This document shows positions 17,820 through 26,602 of a stretch of DNA of 33,386 nt, piece by piece (the stretch's first letter is position 1; the number at the start of each line of letters is the position of its first letter). The translations under genes were made by a program, and so were the position numbers. The DNA comes from Terriglobia bacterium (GTDB taxonomy: Bacteria; Acidobacteriota; Terriglobia; Terriglobales; Acidobacteriaceae). Below the pieces are notes generated by a model. It had not been told where the DNA came from and ran no database searches. It saw only the letters and a program-made list of their open reading frames with translations. The stretch lies in contig JAVUPY010000031.1 of NCBI GenBank assembly GCA_032252755.1, forward strand, positions 1-33,386, in the 5' to 3' direction.

Positions 17820-19070
17820 ATGGAGCGTTACACCTTTGCAGAGTTCACCCTCGATGTCGATGAACACCGTTTTCTGAGAAACGGCGTCGAAATCCGGCTG
17901 CGCGGAAAATTGTTCGAGACTTTGAGCATTTTTGTGCAGAACCCCGCCAAACTCCTCCGAAAGGAAGAGCTTCTTGAGATGATCTGGCAGGGCAGGATTG
18001 TCGAAGAAAACAATCTCGATCACTGCGTCTCGCAACTTCGAAAACTCCTCGGGGACAAGGGGAACAAGTTCCTTGAAACCGTTCCTCGCCAGGGCTACCG
18101 ATTTCTTTGCCCCGTTCGAAGGCTCACCGCCGAGGTCGATCTCACTGTCAACAATGTTCTCCCAGGACAAGTCCCTCAAGTCCCGTCACAGGAAATCCAG
18201 TCTTTTCGGACCAAGGATGGGGTAAACATCGCTTACTCCCGGTGCGGCTCGGGCCCGCCTCTCGTCAAAGCAGCCAATTGGCTGAATCACCTCGAGTTTG
18301 AATGGCAAAGCCCGATCTGGGCCCACTGGGTGGCCGAGCTCACGAAACACCACACGTTGTATCGTTACGATGAACGAGGTAACGGCCTATCCGATTGGAA
18401 CATTTCTGATTTTTCGTTTGAGGCCTGGGTACGCGACTTTGAACAACTGATCGATACCCTGGAACTCGACAGGTTCGCTCTTCTTGGGATCTCGCAGGGC
18501 GGTGCTGTCGCGGTATCGTACGCCGCTCGTTTCCCAGAGCGCGTCAGCAAACTCGTCCTCTATGGTGCATATTCCCGCGGTTGGCTGTTCCGTAACTTGC
18601 CTTCCGAAATCGAACGCCGCAATGCACTTCTCACTCTCGTGAGACTAGGATGGGGAAGGGATAATCCGGCCTTCTGGCAATTGTGGACGACACTATTCAT
18701 GCCAGGTGCGACACCCGAACAAGCCAACTGGTTCAACGAACTGCAGCGAAGAACCACCTCGGCGGAGAACGCCGTACAACTCCTCGCCGAAGCAGGAAAG
18801 ATAAACGTTCTGGATCTCCTGCCCAAGATCCAGTGCCCTACTCTGGTACTACATTGCAAAGACGATGCGGCGATCCCAGTCTCGGAAAGTCGTCTCCTGG
18901 CCGCGAGAATTCCCGGCGCAAAATTCATCGAACTCCCTAGCCGCAACCACCTGGTGCTACCGCAGGAACCCGCATGGGGAATCTTCCTCCGGTCTTTGCA
19001 TGAGTTTCTTGGTTGGGAGCACACCGTTCAGACTTTCGACCGATTGCGGCAATCGGCCCCTGCGTCATAG
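17820..19070 (+). CDS. Winged-helix / alpha-beta hydrolase fusion, Ser-nucleophile paralogue
   Basis: This 416-residue paralogue of the gene just upstream is identical at roughly half or more of positions by eye, with EENNLDHCVSQLRKL and GWGRDNPAF unchanged. The N-terminal OmpR-type winged helix (1-100) is followed by a hydrolase domain (~125-397) with RYDERGNGLSDW (182-193), elbow GISQGG (Ser225), Asp349 and His377, a normal catalytic triad. The start ATG has GGAGG 4 nt upstream. The pair is a tandem duplication, probably co-transcribed. The role is unknown; a ligand-hydrolysing transcription factor is one reading, and a hydrolase tethered to DNA another. Confidence 0.9.
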   Translation: MERYTFAEFTLDVDEHRFLRNGVEIRLRGKLFETLSIFVQNPAKLLRKEELLEMIWQGRIVEENNLDHCVSQLRKLLGDKGNKFLETVPRQGYRFLCPVRRLTAEVDLTVNNVLPGQVPQVPSQEIQSFRTKDGVNIAYSRCGSGPPLVKAANWLNHLEFEWQSPIWAHWVAELTKHHTLYRYDERGNGLSDWNISDFSFEAWVRDFEQLIDTLELDRFALLGISQGGAVAVSYAARFPERVSKLVLYGAYSRGWLFRNLPSEIERRNALLTLVRLGWGRDNPAFWQLWTTLFMPGATPEQANWFNELQRRTTSAENAVQLLAEAGKINVLDLLPKIQCPTLVLHCKDDAAIPVSESRLLAARIPGAKFIELPSRNHLVLPQEPAWGIFLRSLHEFLGWEHTVQTFDRLRQSAPAS

Positions 19071-19080
19071 ACAACAAGAA

Positions 19081-19100
19081 GGGCGACACTGAAGCCGCCC
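19081..19100. terminator. Weak hairpin between convergent genes
   Basis: GGGCG and CGCCC form a 5-bp stem with a 10-nt loop, 10 nt after the stop of the second hydrolase fusion and before the convergent MddA-like stop. No T-run follows; it is a weak candidate terminator. Confidence 0.25.
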
Positions 19101-19126
19101 CTCCGCCTCGACCGCCTCTTTGGGAC

Positions 19127-19903
19127 CTATGCCACCGGACGATAACTCCTCGCCGGTTCTTTCTCCATCCGGTACGGCACCAGTGATGGCATAAGCTTCG
19201 GCACCCGCTTCCGGTAGTCCTCGTAATGGGCTCCGTGAATCGTTACGAGATCGCGCTCTTCCCAGCCGATTGCCATCAGGATATACACCGATGTCATGAC
19301 CGCAAAAAGCAGGTGCGCGCCCGTCATGGTGGGCGTCGCCCAGAAGGCGATGAACCACCCAATATACAAAGGGTGCCGCACAAACTTGTAGAAGAGCGGA
19401 GTACGGAATTCGAGGTGCGTATATGGCTTCCCTGCCAGGAACAACGTCACCTGCCGAAGTCCGAACAGGTCGAAGTGGTTGATTAAGAACGTCGTAACCA
19501 GAACCAAAGCGAAGCCAAAACCAAATACCATGTTAATCGCGTTCCGGATTGCAGGATCAGCGACGTCCCAGATCACGCCGCCGATCGGCTCCCAGAACGC
19601 GAACATAGCTATGAGCGCGAGACTCGAGCAGAGAACATATGTGCTGCGCTCAGCCGGCTCCGGGATGAATTTTGTCAGAAACCGCTTGAATGCCGGCCGC
19701 GCCATCGCGCTGTGCTGGACGGCAAATAGGCCCAGCAGCAGCGTGTCAATCAGCAATGCCTGCCAGAACGGAACCCGCGCTGCGGAGTCCAGTGATCTCG
19801 GGACAACCATATTCCCGATAAACCCAACGGCATAAAGAAATGTGAGAAAAAACACGGCGTAACTCACCACGCCGTACACGAAGACTGTCACTCGCTTCAT
19901 CAT
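19127..19903 (-). CDS. mddA: Methanethiol S-methyltransferase-like membrane protein (MddA / NnrU-ICMT family)
   Basis: This 258-residue integral membrane protein has about five hydrophobic helices (around 8-31, 47-64, 88-112, 122-142 and 180-212). The C-terminal ICMT-type SAM site is clear: RHPLYIGW (176-183) and EERDL...HYEDYRKRVP (215-234). The N terminus (VYGVVSYAVFFLTFLYAVGFIGN...VPRSLDS) matches MddA-type sequences as I know them. MddA methylates methanethiol to dimethyl sulfide. The frame is open to 20101, but the upstream 66 codons have no membrane character; ATG 19903 (or the adjacent ATG 19900) is preferred. The exact substrate is inferred; a related isoprenylcysteine-type methyltransferase is the main alternative. 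Confidence 0.75.
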   Translation of the reverse strand: MMKRVTVFVYGVVSYAVFFLTFLYAVGFIGNMVVPRSLDSAARVPFWQALLIDTLLLGLFAVQHSAMARPAFKRFLTKFIPEPAERSTYVLCSSLALIAMFAFWEPIGGVIWDVADPAIRNAINMVFGFGFALVLVTTFLINHFDLFGLRQVTLFLAGKPYTHLEFRTPLFYKFVRHPLYIGWFIAFWATPTMTGAHLLFAVMTSVYILMAIGWEERDLVTIHGAHYEDYRKRVPKLMPSLVPYRMEKEPARSYRPVA

Positions 19904-20097
19904 GAACTTTCCATCCTCTCTCTTCGGGCCCCGGCTGCATCCGGTATCCCCACGTGATGCAACGAGCTTATCTACGCATTGAATGGAAGTCCTTGAATCA
20001 ACCTGAAATCTGGCTGAGAGTTTTCTGAAAGTCGTTTCCTGCGGAGAAGTGCTCGTCTTGAAAACTGGTTCGGCGGGAGGCCGCCAGGTCTCGCACC

Positions 20098-21030
20098 TCA
20101 TTTTGAGCGCCGCAATACCATGATGCTCGTGTCGTCCAGTCGATTCTCCCGCGTCAAATCAGTAGAGGCATCGAGCAGGGTTGATATCGTCAACAGCGGT
20201 GCGGCATCAGCAGCTTTCGCTGCCAGCGCTGCGACCCATCCGATCGAGAAATCTTCACGATGGTCCCTTCTTTCTATCAGCCCGTCAGAAAAGGCAACGA
20301 TCGATTCGCCTCTTCTCAAATCGACGTCTTGGCACTCATATCGTGGACTGGAAAACACCCCCAGCAATGGGCCACCCGCAGTCGCAATCTCAAAGTTAAC
20401 GTCGCCCCGAATGATCACAGCAGGCGGGTGCCCGGCCAGCGCGCACGAAACCACGCTGCTGCCTTCCTCGAAGCACAGAGCTACTGCGCTCATTAGAGGC
20501 GCTCGGACCCGCGACTCCAAAATCTCCGAATTAAGCCGGCTCAACAGATCGCACACGTTTTGCGATCCTTCTGCCGCACGATGCACAAGGTCGATGACGT
20601 GTGTAAGCCACATCGCCGCCGAGAGTCCCTTGCCCATTAAGTCGCCCAAAACGATAAAGGTCTTTCCACGATGCTGCAGACTGTGAACGAAATCCCCGCT
20701 CACGTGACGCGCCGGTATGATTGTTGAGGCGAATTCAAAGGCACCCAGGTGCTGCAATTCGGGCGCGCAGAGCGCGCGGTGAACTTCCGTCGCCCCTTTC
20801 ATAGCCACCGTTGTCTCGCTCGCGATGTGGCTGCACTTCCCATTTCGGCAAATTTGACTATTGCGGACATGATGCCTCGGGTACTTTGCACGGGTCTCTC
20901 GTCTCACGCTCTCGTCCCTCCTCGATCCGTCGAGCATGAGGTCATTAGGCCCGATTGCGCGAGCTTTCGTCCTTTTATCTGGCTGATATTGATCTGAATT
21001 TGTTCTGAAAACGTCTTCGAAGAACTCCAT
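20098..21030 (-). CDS. SpoIIE/RsbU-type PP2C phosphatase
   Basis: This protein has about 310 residues. The C-terminal two thirds (from about residue 80) are a PPM/SpoIIE phosphatase domain: VHRALCAPELQ helix, PARHVSGDF (Asp113), LGDLMGKGLSAAM (Asp130), AFSDGLIER and LDDTSIMVLR, giving the acidic metal ligands. Such proteins dephosphorylate anti-sigma-factor antagonists or related switch proteins. The first ~80 residues are basic with CRNGKC and match nothing I know. The frame also opens at TTG 21054; ATG 21030 is chosen, and a later ATG at 20802 just before the domain is possible. It lies 36 nt after pcm on the same strand. No RsbV/W partners are adjacent. Confidence 0.82.
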   Translation of the reverse strand: MEFFEDVFRTNSDQYQPDKRTKARAIGPNDLMLDGSRRDESVRRETRAKYPRHHVRNSQICRNGKCSHIASETTVAMKGATEVHRALCAPELQHLGAFEFASTIIPARHVSGDFVHSLQHRGKTFIVLGDLMGKGLSAAMWLTHVIDLVHRAAEGSQNVCDLLSRLNSEILESRVRAPLMSAVALCFEEGSSVVSCALAGHPPAVIIRGDVNFEIATAGGPLLGVFSSPRYECQDVDLRRGESIVAFSDGLIERRDHREDFSIGWVAALAAKAADAAPLLTISTLLDASTDLTRENRLDDTSIMVLRRSK

Positions 21031-21066
21031 TGCGGAGCGTAGAAAGTGCTTCAATGGAACTGTCGC

Positions 21067-21735
21067 TCAGTGCGGATTCGTGAATCCGCACTCCCCGATC
21101 AGCGGCACGAACCGGCAACCTTCAAGATTGCTGGCGTAAATCTCCCCCTGGCTCTTCCTTACGAGTTGCAGTACCTGCATCTCCGACGTCCCCACCGGAA
21201 TTATCATCCGTCCGTCGTCCTGCATCTGGTCGATCAATGGCTGCGGAACGCTCGGGGCAGCCGCCGCCACCAGTATCCGGTCGTACGGCGCGTGCTCTGG
21301 GAATCCAAGCGTCCCGTCGCCAACCACAACTTCGATATTCTCGTACGCCAGTCGCACAAAGATCTCCCGCGCCCTCTCCGCCAGCGAAGCGTGCCGCTCG
21401 ACCGTGTAAACCTGTCGCCCCAGGCGCGACAGCACCGCCGCCTGGTATCCCGTCCCCGTTCCGACCTCGAGCACCACATTCTCCGGTTCGACCGCCAGCA
21501 ACTGCGTCATCAGCGCGACAATGTACGGCTGCGATATCGTCTGCTCTTCCCCTATCGGTACCGGCTGGTCTTCGTACGCGCGAAACCGTCCGGCCTCCGG
21601 TATGAACTCATGCCGCGGAACCTCTTCCGTTGCTCGCAGCACTCGTTCGTCGTGAATGCCGCGCCGGCGAAGCTGGTGCTCCACCATCGCTTGCCGCCGC
21701 GACACATATGGATCGGGTTCGAAGAGATGTTGCAC
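21067..21735 (-). CDS. pcm: Protein-L-isoaspartate O-methyltransferase
   Basis: This 222-residue enzyme uses SAM to methylate L-isoaspartyl residues in damaged proteins, starting their repair. Conserved features: MVEHQLRRRGIHDERVL (17-33), the PCMT loop IGEEQTISQPY (61-71), motif I VLEVGTGTGYQAAVLS (88-103) and the DGR(M/L)IIPVG segment. The start is GTG 21735, giving normal family length; ATG 21687 would remove 16 residues. It lies 51 nt after tamB and may share its transcript. The last codons and stop fall in a perfect inverted repeat. Confidence 0.95.
   Translation of the reverse strand: MQHLFEPDPYVSRRQAMVEHQLRRRGIHDERVLRATEEVPRHEFIPEAGRFRAYEDQPVPIGEEQTISQPYIVALMTQLLAVEPENVVLEVGTGTGYQAAVLSRLGRQVYTVERHASLAERAREIFVRLAYENIEVVVGDGTLGFPEHAPYDRILVAAAAPSVPQPLIDQMQDDGRMIIPVGTSEMQVLQLVRKSQGEIYASNLEGCRFVPLIGECGFTNPH
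21069..21092. repeat. Perfect 11-bp inverted repeat over the pcm stop codon
   Basis: AGTGCGGATTC and GAATCCGCACT are exact reverse complements separated by 2 nt. The repeat contains the last seven codons of pcm and one base of its TGA. No T-run follows on either strand, so it is not a classic terminator. Confidence 0.75.
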
Positions 21736-21786
21736 GTCGAAAACTCAGTGCCGGGGTTGGGTCACTTAGTTGGCCGCAACCTGTGC

Positions 21787-24700
21787 CTACTTCTTGCGCT
21801 GGCGAATCCGCACGTCAAAGCCCAGCACTCCTGTCTGATCGCGGACCCCCTGCAGGGAAAGGTCCCTCGTGATATTCCACTCCACTTGGATAATCTGCTG
21901 CGCCGATTGCGAGAGGTTGGTGATGTAAGTGATGGTGATTTTGTTCGAGACCTGCTGCTCGATCGTGAGCCGCGCGTTGGTATTGTTCTCCGCTCCGCCC
22001 ACCTGCGGATCGATCTTGATCCGGCTCACCCCGAATAGTCGTTGCATGCGGCTGCTCACGGTGGCATTCAGCGCCTGCCCAAGCAGCGCGTTCTCGTCGC
22101 TCTCGCTCAGGGCCTGCTGTTGAGGGTTATACATCTGTGCCGTAGCCGACTCCTGCCTCGTTCGGCCCAGCGCCAGCAGCGCAATGATGTCCGCGGTCGG
22201 CAGCGGCGGATCCGACCGGTAATTGATGCTCGGCCGGTCCGCCGGTCCGTGGAACCCCAGCGTGATGTCGTAGTCTCGAACCCGTGCCGACGCTTCGATA
22301 TCCAGTACCGGTTGAATCTGCGCCGGATTATTGAAACTGATCTCTCCGCGTTCGAGGTGATATGTCGTGCTGTTGAAGACGATGTCACCTTCGAAAATGT
22401 TCACACGTCCCAGCAGCACCGGCCTCGCCGCCGTCCCGCGCAGACGAACATCGATGCTCCCGGTCACCTTTGCCAGCGAAGTCTCCAACTGCAGCTCCGG
22501 CGTCGAGATAATGTGCACATCCAGTCGCAGCCCATTGAGCGGCGAATCCGGATTCACCATCACTTGCGGCTGCCGGCTCTTCGCCAAGTACGAAGCAAAA
22601 TCGAATCTTGGGTTCACTCCAAATCGCGTCACCGTGACGTCGCCCGAGAGCAGCGCGTTCTTCGGCGTGCCCGCCAAGGTCAGGTTCGCGTCCCCCGATG
22701 CACTTACGCCGGGGGGATACCGCAGCCGTATCTCTTTCCCCTGCGCAACCAGGTTGAAAGTTACCCCGTTGCTGTATGTGATAAATCCGGTGATATTGAG
22801 ATCCCCGCCGCCGGTATGCGCCGTGAGTGTACGAATCTGCAGCCGATCCTCGTTGAAGAACATCGTCCCATTGATGTTGCTCAACCCATTCGGCAGATCG
22901 ACATACGACATCGCGCCGTTTGTGATCTGGATCCGCCCGCGAATTCTCGGATGCTCGAACGTCCCGCTAGCATTGAGATCGATCGTACTCAGTCCCGCAG
23001 ACGTGTACTCAGGCCTGAAGCTCTGCAGGATTTTCATGTTCACACTGCCCGTCGCGCGTGCCGCGATGTCGTTCTTACCCGCGAGTCCTATATGCCCTGT
23101 GGCTGTGAAGTCCGTCCCTTCTCCCACCAGGTGCAGGGCCTCAATCCCGAGCATCTGATTCTGCACCGAGAACAGGATGAGCCCCTGGTTCGCAACCTTG
23201 ATGTTCTCAATGCCCGCTACCAGCGAATCGAGCTGCCCTCGCGCAGAAAGTTTCGCCGGCTCGCTCAGCGGCCCATCCAACTCGACCCGCCCCGCCAGCA
23301 ATGTATGACTCGTCGTATGGAACTGCTTCACATAGGCCGCGAACACCGGATCTATGTCGAGGTTCCGGAACGTCACCACAAGATGCGCCGGGAAGCTCTC
23401 GCGCAGATATATCGTCCCATTCATCTGGAGCTCTGCATTCGCAAACTGCGATACTCCCTGCAGCGTCATCTCCGTGCCCCGCGTAGTCGCATCCAGATCG
23501 ATCGCGCCCTCACGCTCGCCTCCGAACGTGAGGTCTCGCAGATGCAATTTCGCATTGACAGTCGGCGCGCTCCGGGTCCCCGAACCCGCAGCCTCCAGTT
23601 GCGCCGTTCCCTCAATGTGAATCCTCTTCTCCTGCAGCAGGTGCAGTCGCGCGAGTTGAATCGTCCCACTGCGAAGGCTGAAGCGGAACGCTGTGGTCTG
23701 AGCGTTATATGCTCCCGTTGCGTTCAACTCACCGGCCGGATTCATTGCTTTCAAGTTCAGGAACCGAACTTCACCGCGGCTGAACTCCAAGTCCGAACTG
23801 ATCGAGACGTGTGTTTCGCCGTAGAACGTCGCATCTCTCAGATGTACGCGGCCCCCGCCCTGCAAATTGTTCGCTGTACCCTTCACCTGCAAATCTGCAT
23901 CCAGCCGCCCGGAAACCGGGTAGTCGTATCCAAGTAACGACTGCACATCGCGAATCTCCGCATTCCCTAACTTCCCGCGCACTGTCAATGGTGAAGAATC
24001 CGTAAACCGGCTCTTTGTCAGTCCGATGTTGGCGTCGAATGTGGCCTGTGCACTGCCGCGCACCAGCGTGGCATTCGATGCCGTAACCTGCGAGGGCGAG
24101 TAATGGATTTCGGCCACGAGGGAATCCCAGTGCACCGGCCCCGTCTGTCCCGGGTGTCCCGCGCGCGCAGCCTCCATCGGGAGAATGGTCGTAAAGTCCC
24201 GCACTTCAACATGCCCTGCAGCGCTCAGGGCCGCGAAACTCCCGGATACTGTTCCATTGAAGACCGCTGGACCATTCAACTCAACGGGATAGGTATTGCC
24301 CGCCTGCAGCGTCCGCAAAATTGGCTGGAACTCTGCCGCGCGTTTCGATTGCGCGTTCGCCTTCAACTGCAGTCGGTACGCCCCGATGCTTCCCTGTATG
24401 GAAACTGTACTCTCCGGCGTCGTCAGATGCGCGCTCGCAATCTCCATCGTCTGGGTTCGATGGAAGAACGTGCCGCGCACATCGGCTGTGACCGGAAGTT
24501 CTCCCGCCGGAGTCACGGTTCGCGGGCTCACCTGCAGCGCAAGATCCGCCCGCGAATCCTGCAATGATCCGCGCCATGTCAGCTTCACCGTTCCGGCCGT
24601 TTCGCCATCAAAATGCAAATCCCGCAGCGGCAAAGAACGCGAGGCCGCCGCTTGCGCCACATCCCGCAGTTGCACACCATTCAGGCGGAGGTCCATCGAT

Positions 24701-25821
24701 CCGGCCTGGTCGTTCGCGGCCATCCAGTTCCGAATCTCACCTTCGCCACTCACCATCCCACCCAGCGCCTTTGCCGAAATTGCCTTGAACGCCATCGTCG
24801 CACGATCGACGGCATACCCGCTCTGTCCAGACAGGTTCGCGACGCGGACGCTGCCATCATCGAAGTGCAGCCCCGCGAACTTCATGCTTCCAGTTGTCAC
24901 CGATCCCCGCGGCGCAAGCTTCGCCGTCCCCTGCAGATCCACGCTCCCAGCCTTCAGGTCGCGTATCCGCGCTGTCGCCGCCATCTCACGAACATCGATA
25001 TGGGCGTTGTATTTGAGATCGGCCGCGAGATGCTCAAAGTCGCTGATGGTTCCGCTCGCCTCAAGCGACGATTTTCCCGATCGCACCGACAGCTTCCGAA
25101 TCACCCCGCGATCGCGATAAAGACTGAACTCCATCTCCGAAATCGTCGGCAGCGGTCTCCATCCATCGACATGCGCTTCGAGCTTTCCGAGCCCCAATCG
25201 CCCGTCGTAGCGCTTCTCCTTGTGATCGAAACTCGAACTGAACGTGACATCGTTCGCGTCTACCGCAATCGGAATCGTCAACTGGTTGAAGATCAGCTCA
25301 GCATTGTTCAGTTGCAGCTTTCCCACCGCCAGGTCCACCAGTTGCTCAACTGGCGTTCGGTCGGACACTCGCTTCTTTTCCGGGACAGGCTGGTTCGTCG
25401 TCCCATCCGGATAAACAATGATGTGAATGGTCGGATGATCTACAAGGAGGTAGTCAAAATCGAATTCACGATGAAAAAAACTCCGTACCTGCACCCGCGC
25501 GAACACCCGGTCGACGTGCGCGAATGGCTTCTCCGAAGGCGCTTCCAGTCCGTGCAGGGTGAGGTCAGTCGCTTCGAACTCCATCTTCGACAGATTCCAT
25601 CGCACCGCGCTGACCGTTGCTCGTCCCCCGGTTGTCGCCTCAATGCGATGCTCAAGCCATATCCGAACCAGGTTCCGAAAGCCGTCGCTCGTCAAAAACC
25701 AGCCAGCCCAGATCACCGCGCCGAGCAGAGCGACTCCGATCAAGCCCTGCAGCAGCTTGCGCCGTCCGCGCATCGGCGGGACCGGACTCTGAGCCTGCGA
25801 TTTTTGCCCAGCCTCTAGCAT
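21787..25821 (-). CDS. tamB: TamB-family translocation and assembly protein (DUF490)
   Basis: This 1344-residue AsmA-like protein has one N-terminal membrane anchor (about 25-47: LLQGLIGVALLGAVIWAGWFLTS) and a very long beta-rich repeat region exposed to the periplasm. The C-terminal TamB/DUF490 domain is clear from about 1010 on (e.g. GRVNIFEGDIVFNSTTYHLERGEISFNNP, SDPPLPTADIIALLALGRT). TamB proteins bridge inner and outer membranes and serve in outer-membrane protein insertion and phospholipid transport. ATG 25821 is 4 nt after the stop of the SurA-like gene and lacks its own ribosome site, suggesting translational coupling. The antisense strand holds very long spurious open frames. Confidence 0.93.
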   Translation of the reverse strand: MLEAGQKSQAQSPVPPMRGRRKLLQGLIGVALLGAVIWAGWFLTSDGFRNLVRIWLEHRIEATTGGRATVSAVRWNLSKMEFEATDLTLHGLEAPSEKPFAHVDRVFARVQVRSFFHREFDFDYLLVDHPTIHIIVYPDGTTNQPVPEKKRVSDRTPVEQLVDLAVGKLQLNNAELIFNQLTIPIAVDANDVTFSSSFDHKEKRYDGRLGLGKLEAHVDGWRPLPTISEMEFSLYRDRGVIRKLSVRSGKSSLEASGTISDFEHLAADLKYNAHIDVREMAATARIRDLKAGSVDLQGTAKLAPRGSVTTGSMKFAGLHFDDGSVRVANLSGQSGYAVDRATMAFKAISAKALGGMVSGEGEIRNWMAANDQAGSMDLRLNGVQLRDVAQAAASRSLPLRDLHFDGETAGTVKLTWRGSLQDSRADLALQVSPRTVTPAGELPVTADVRGTFFHRTQTMEIASAHLTTPESTVSIQGSIGAYRLQLKANAQSKRAAEFQPILRTLQAGNTYPVELNGPAVFNGTVSGSFAALSAAGHVEVRDFTTILPMEAARAGHPGQTGPVHWDSLVAEIHYSPSQVTASNATLVRGSAQATFDANIGLTKSRFTDSSPLTVRGKLGNAEIRDVQSLLGYDYPVSGRLDADLQVKGTANNLQGGGRVHLRDATFYGETHVSISSDLEFSRGEVRFLNLKAMNPAGELNATGAYNAQTTAFRFSLRSGTIQLARLHLLQEKRIHIEGTAQLEAAGSGTRSAPTVNAKLHLRDLTFGGEREGAIDLDATTRGTEMTLQGVSQFANAELQMNGTIYLRESFPAHLVVTFRNLDIDPVFAAYVKQFHTTSHTLLAGRVELDGPLSEPAKLSARGQLDSLVAGIENIKVANQGLILFSVQNQMLGIEALHLVGEGTDFTATGHIGLAGKNDIAARATGSVNMKILQSFRPEYTSAGLSTIDLNASGTFEHPRIRGRIQITNGAMSYVDLPNGLSNINGTMFFNEDRLQIRTLTAHTGGGDLNITGFITYSNGVTFNLVAQGKEIRLRYPPGVSASGDANLTLAGTPKNALLSGDVTVTRFGVNPRFDFASYLAKSRQPQVMVNPDSPLNGLRLDVHIISTPELQLETSLAKVTGSIDVRLRGTAARPVLLGRVNIFEGDIVFNSTTYHLERGEISFNNPAQIQPVLDIEASARVRDYDITLGFHGPADRPSINYRSDPPLPTADIIALLALGRTRQESATAQMYNPQQQALSESDENALLGQALNATVSSRMQRLFGVSRIKIDPQVGGAENNTNARLTIEQQVSNKITITYITNLSQSAQQIIQVEWNITRDLSLQGVRDQTGVLGFDVRIRQRKK

Positions 25822-25825
25822 CGAA

Positions 25826-26602
25826 CTATTTCGGATCCTTCACCGTCTTATCTGCCGCGGCATTTCCGGCGCCATCGTTGTCCGTCGTAATGTGGATTTC
25901 GCTCTGGCTTCGCAGATTCGCCAGCCAGTCCTCCAGCACTGTATCCATCTGCTTCTGCACCAGCAGCTCGCGAATACGCGGCCGCAATTCGTCGAGCGAT
26001 TCGGCGGCCTTACCCGTCTTCTTCACTGCGGGGACAAGTGTCTGGCTGTAGTAGTCCTGAATATCTTCGTTGCTGACACGCACGCTCGGCCGCAGGCGCA
26101 GCTCGACGAAGTGCATCACGGTCAATTGATTCTCGAGTGCGGCATTGAATGCGGCATCCGTCAGCCCATAACTCCGCAGTAATTCGTGCCATCCTTTGTC
26201 AGTCTCCGCACCCTGCAATTGCGTCCGGATCTCATCCTCACGGTCGGCCAGTTCTTGCGGCGTCGCGCTGTAATCCGCCTGCATCTGCTGCGCCAGCAGA
26301 ACGCGATCGATTAACCGGTTGAGCGCCTGCTCGCGCTCTTCAGTCGTGAAAGTCTCGGGCGGCCTTCCCTGCAAAAATCCCTCGAACCGCAAACTGTCTT
26401 CCCACTCGCTCTGCAATACCGGTTGGTGATTCACGGTCGCAACGATCCGGTCGATCGTCTGCACCTCCTGCCCAAGCGCCGCGAAGCAGGCCATGATCAC
26501 GAAAATCAACACGTCCCGCGGACGAATCCGTAGCGTCGTCTTCTCGGCTGTGGCGAAGGCGGCGTCCGGCCTCTTCTCCTCGACCTTTGCAATCACCGTC
26601 AT
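25826..26602 (-). CDS. SurA N-terminal-domain periplasmic chaperone-like protein, no PPIase domain
   Basis: The protein has 258 residues. After a 29-residue charged leader, a hydrophobic segment (31-44: VLIFVIMACFAALG) acts as signal or anchor. Residues 47-235 match the SurA/trigger-type chaperone fold: IDRIVATVNHQPVLQSEWE (50-68), ALNRLIDRVLLAQQM (93-107), then helical RELLVQKQMDTVLEDWLANLR. No parvulin domain is present, so it is a chaperone without isomerase activity, unlike E. coli SurA. Its ATG overlaps the Omp85 stop by one base (TGATG), and tamB begins 4 nt after its stop. A role in guiding outer-membrane proteins to the neighbouring Omp85 is likely from family and context. Confidence 0.85.
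   Translation of the reverse strand: MTVIAKVEEKRPDAAFATAEKTTLRIRPRDVLIFVIMACFAALGQEVQTIDRIVATVNHQPVLQSEWEDSLRFEGFLQGRPPETFTTEEREQALNRLIDRVLLAQQMQADYSATPQELADREDEIRTQLQGAETDKGWHELLRSYGLTDAAFNAALENQLTVMHFVELRLRPSVRVSNEDIQDYYSQTLVPAVKKTGKAAESLDELRPRIRELLVQKQMDTVLEDWLANLRSQSEIHITTDNDGAGNAAADKTVKDPK

Noticed and set aside
19071-19126. Convergent spacer searched for a strong terminator
   Set aside because: Only a 5-bp stem is visible and no T-run, so termination there is not well supported.
19904-20101. N-terminal extension of the MddA-like protein
   Set aside because: The 66 upstream codons are hydrophilic and unlike the family, which starts just before the first membrane helix.
22042-23937. 631-codon open frame antisense to tamB (also 24613-25818 and 21046-22038)
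   Set aside because: These frames mirror codon bias on a high-GC gene; their proteins are Arg/His-rich with no domain, while the minus-strand TamB frame is clearly real.
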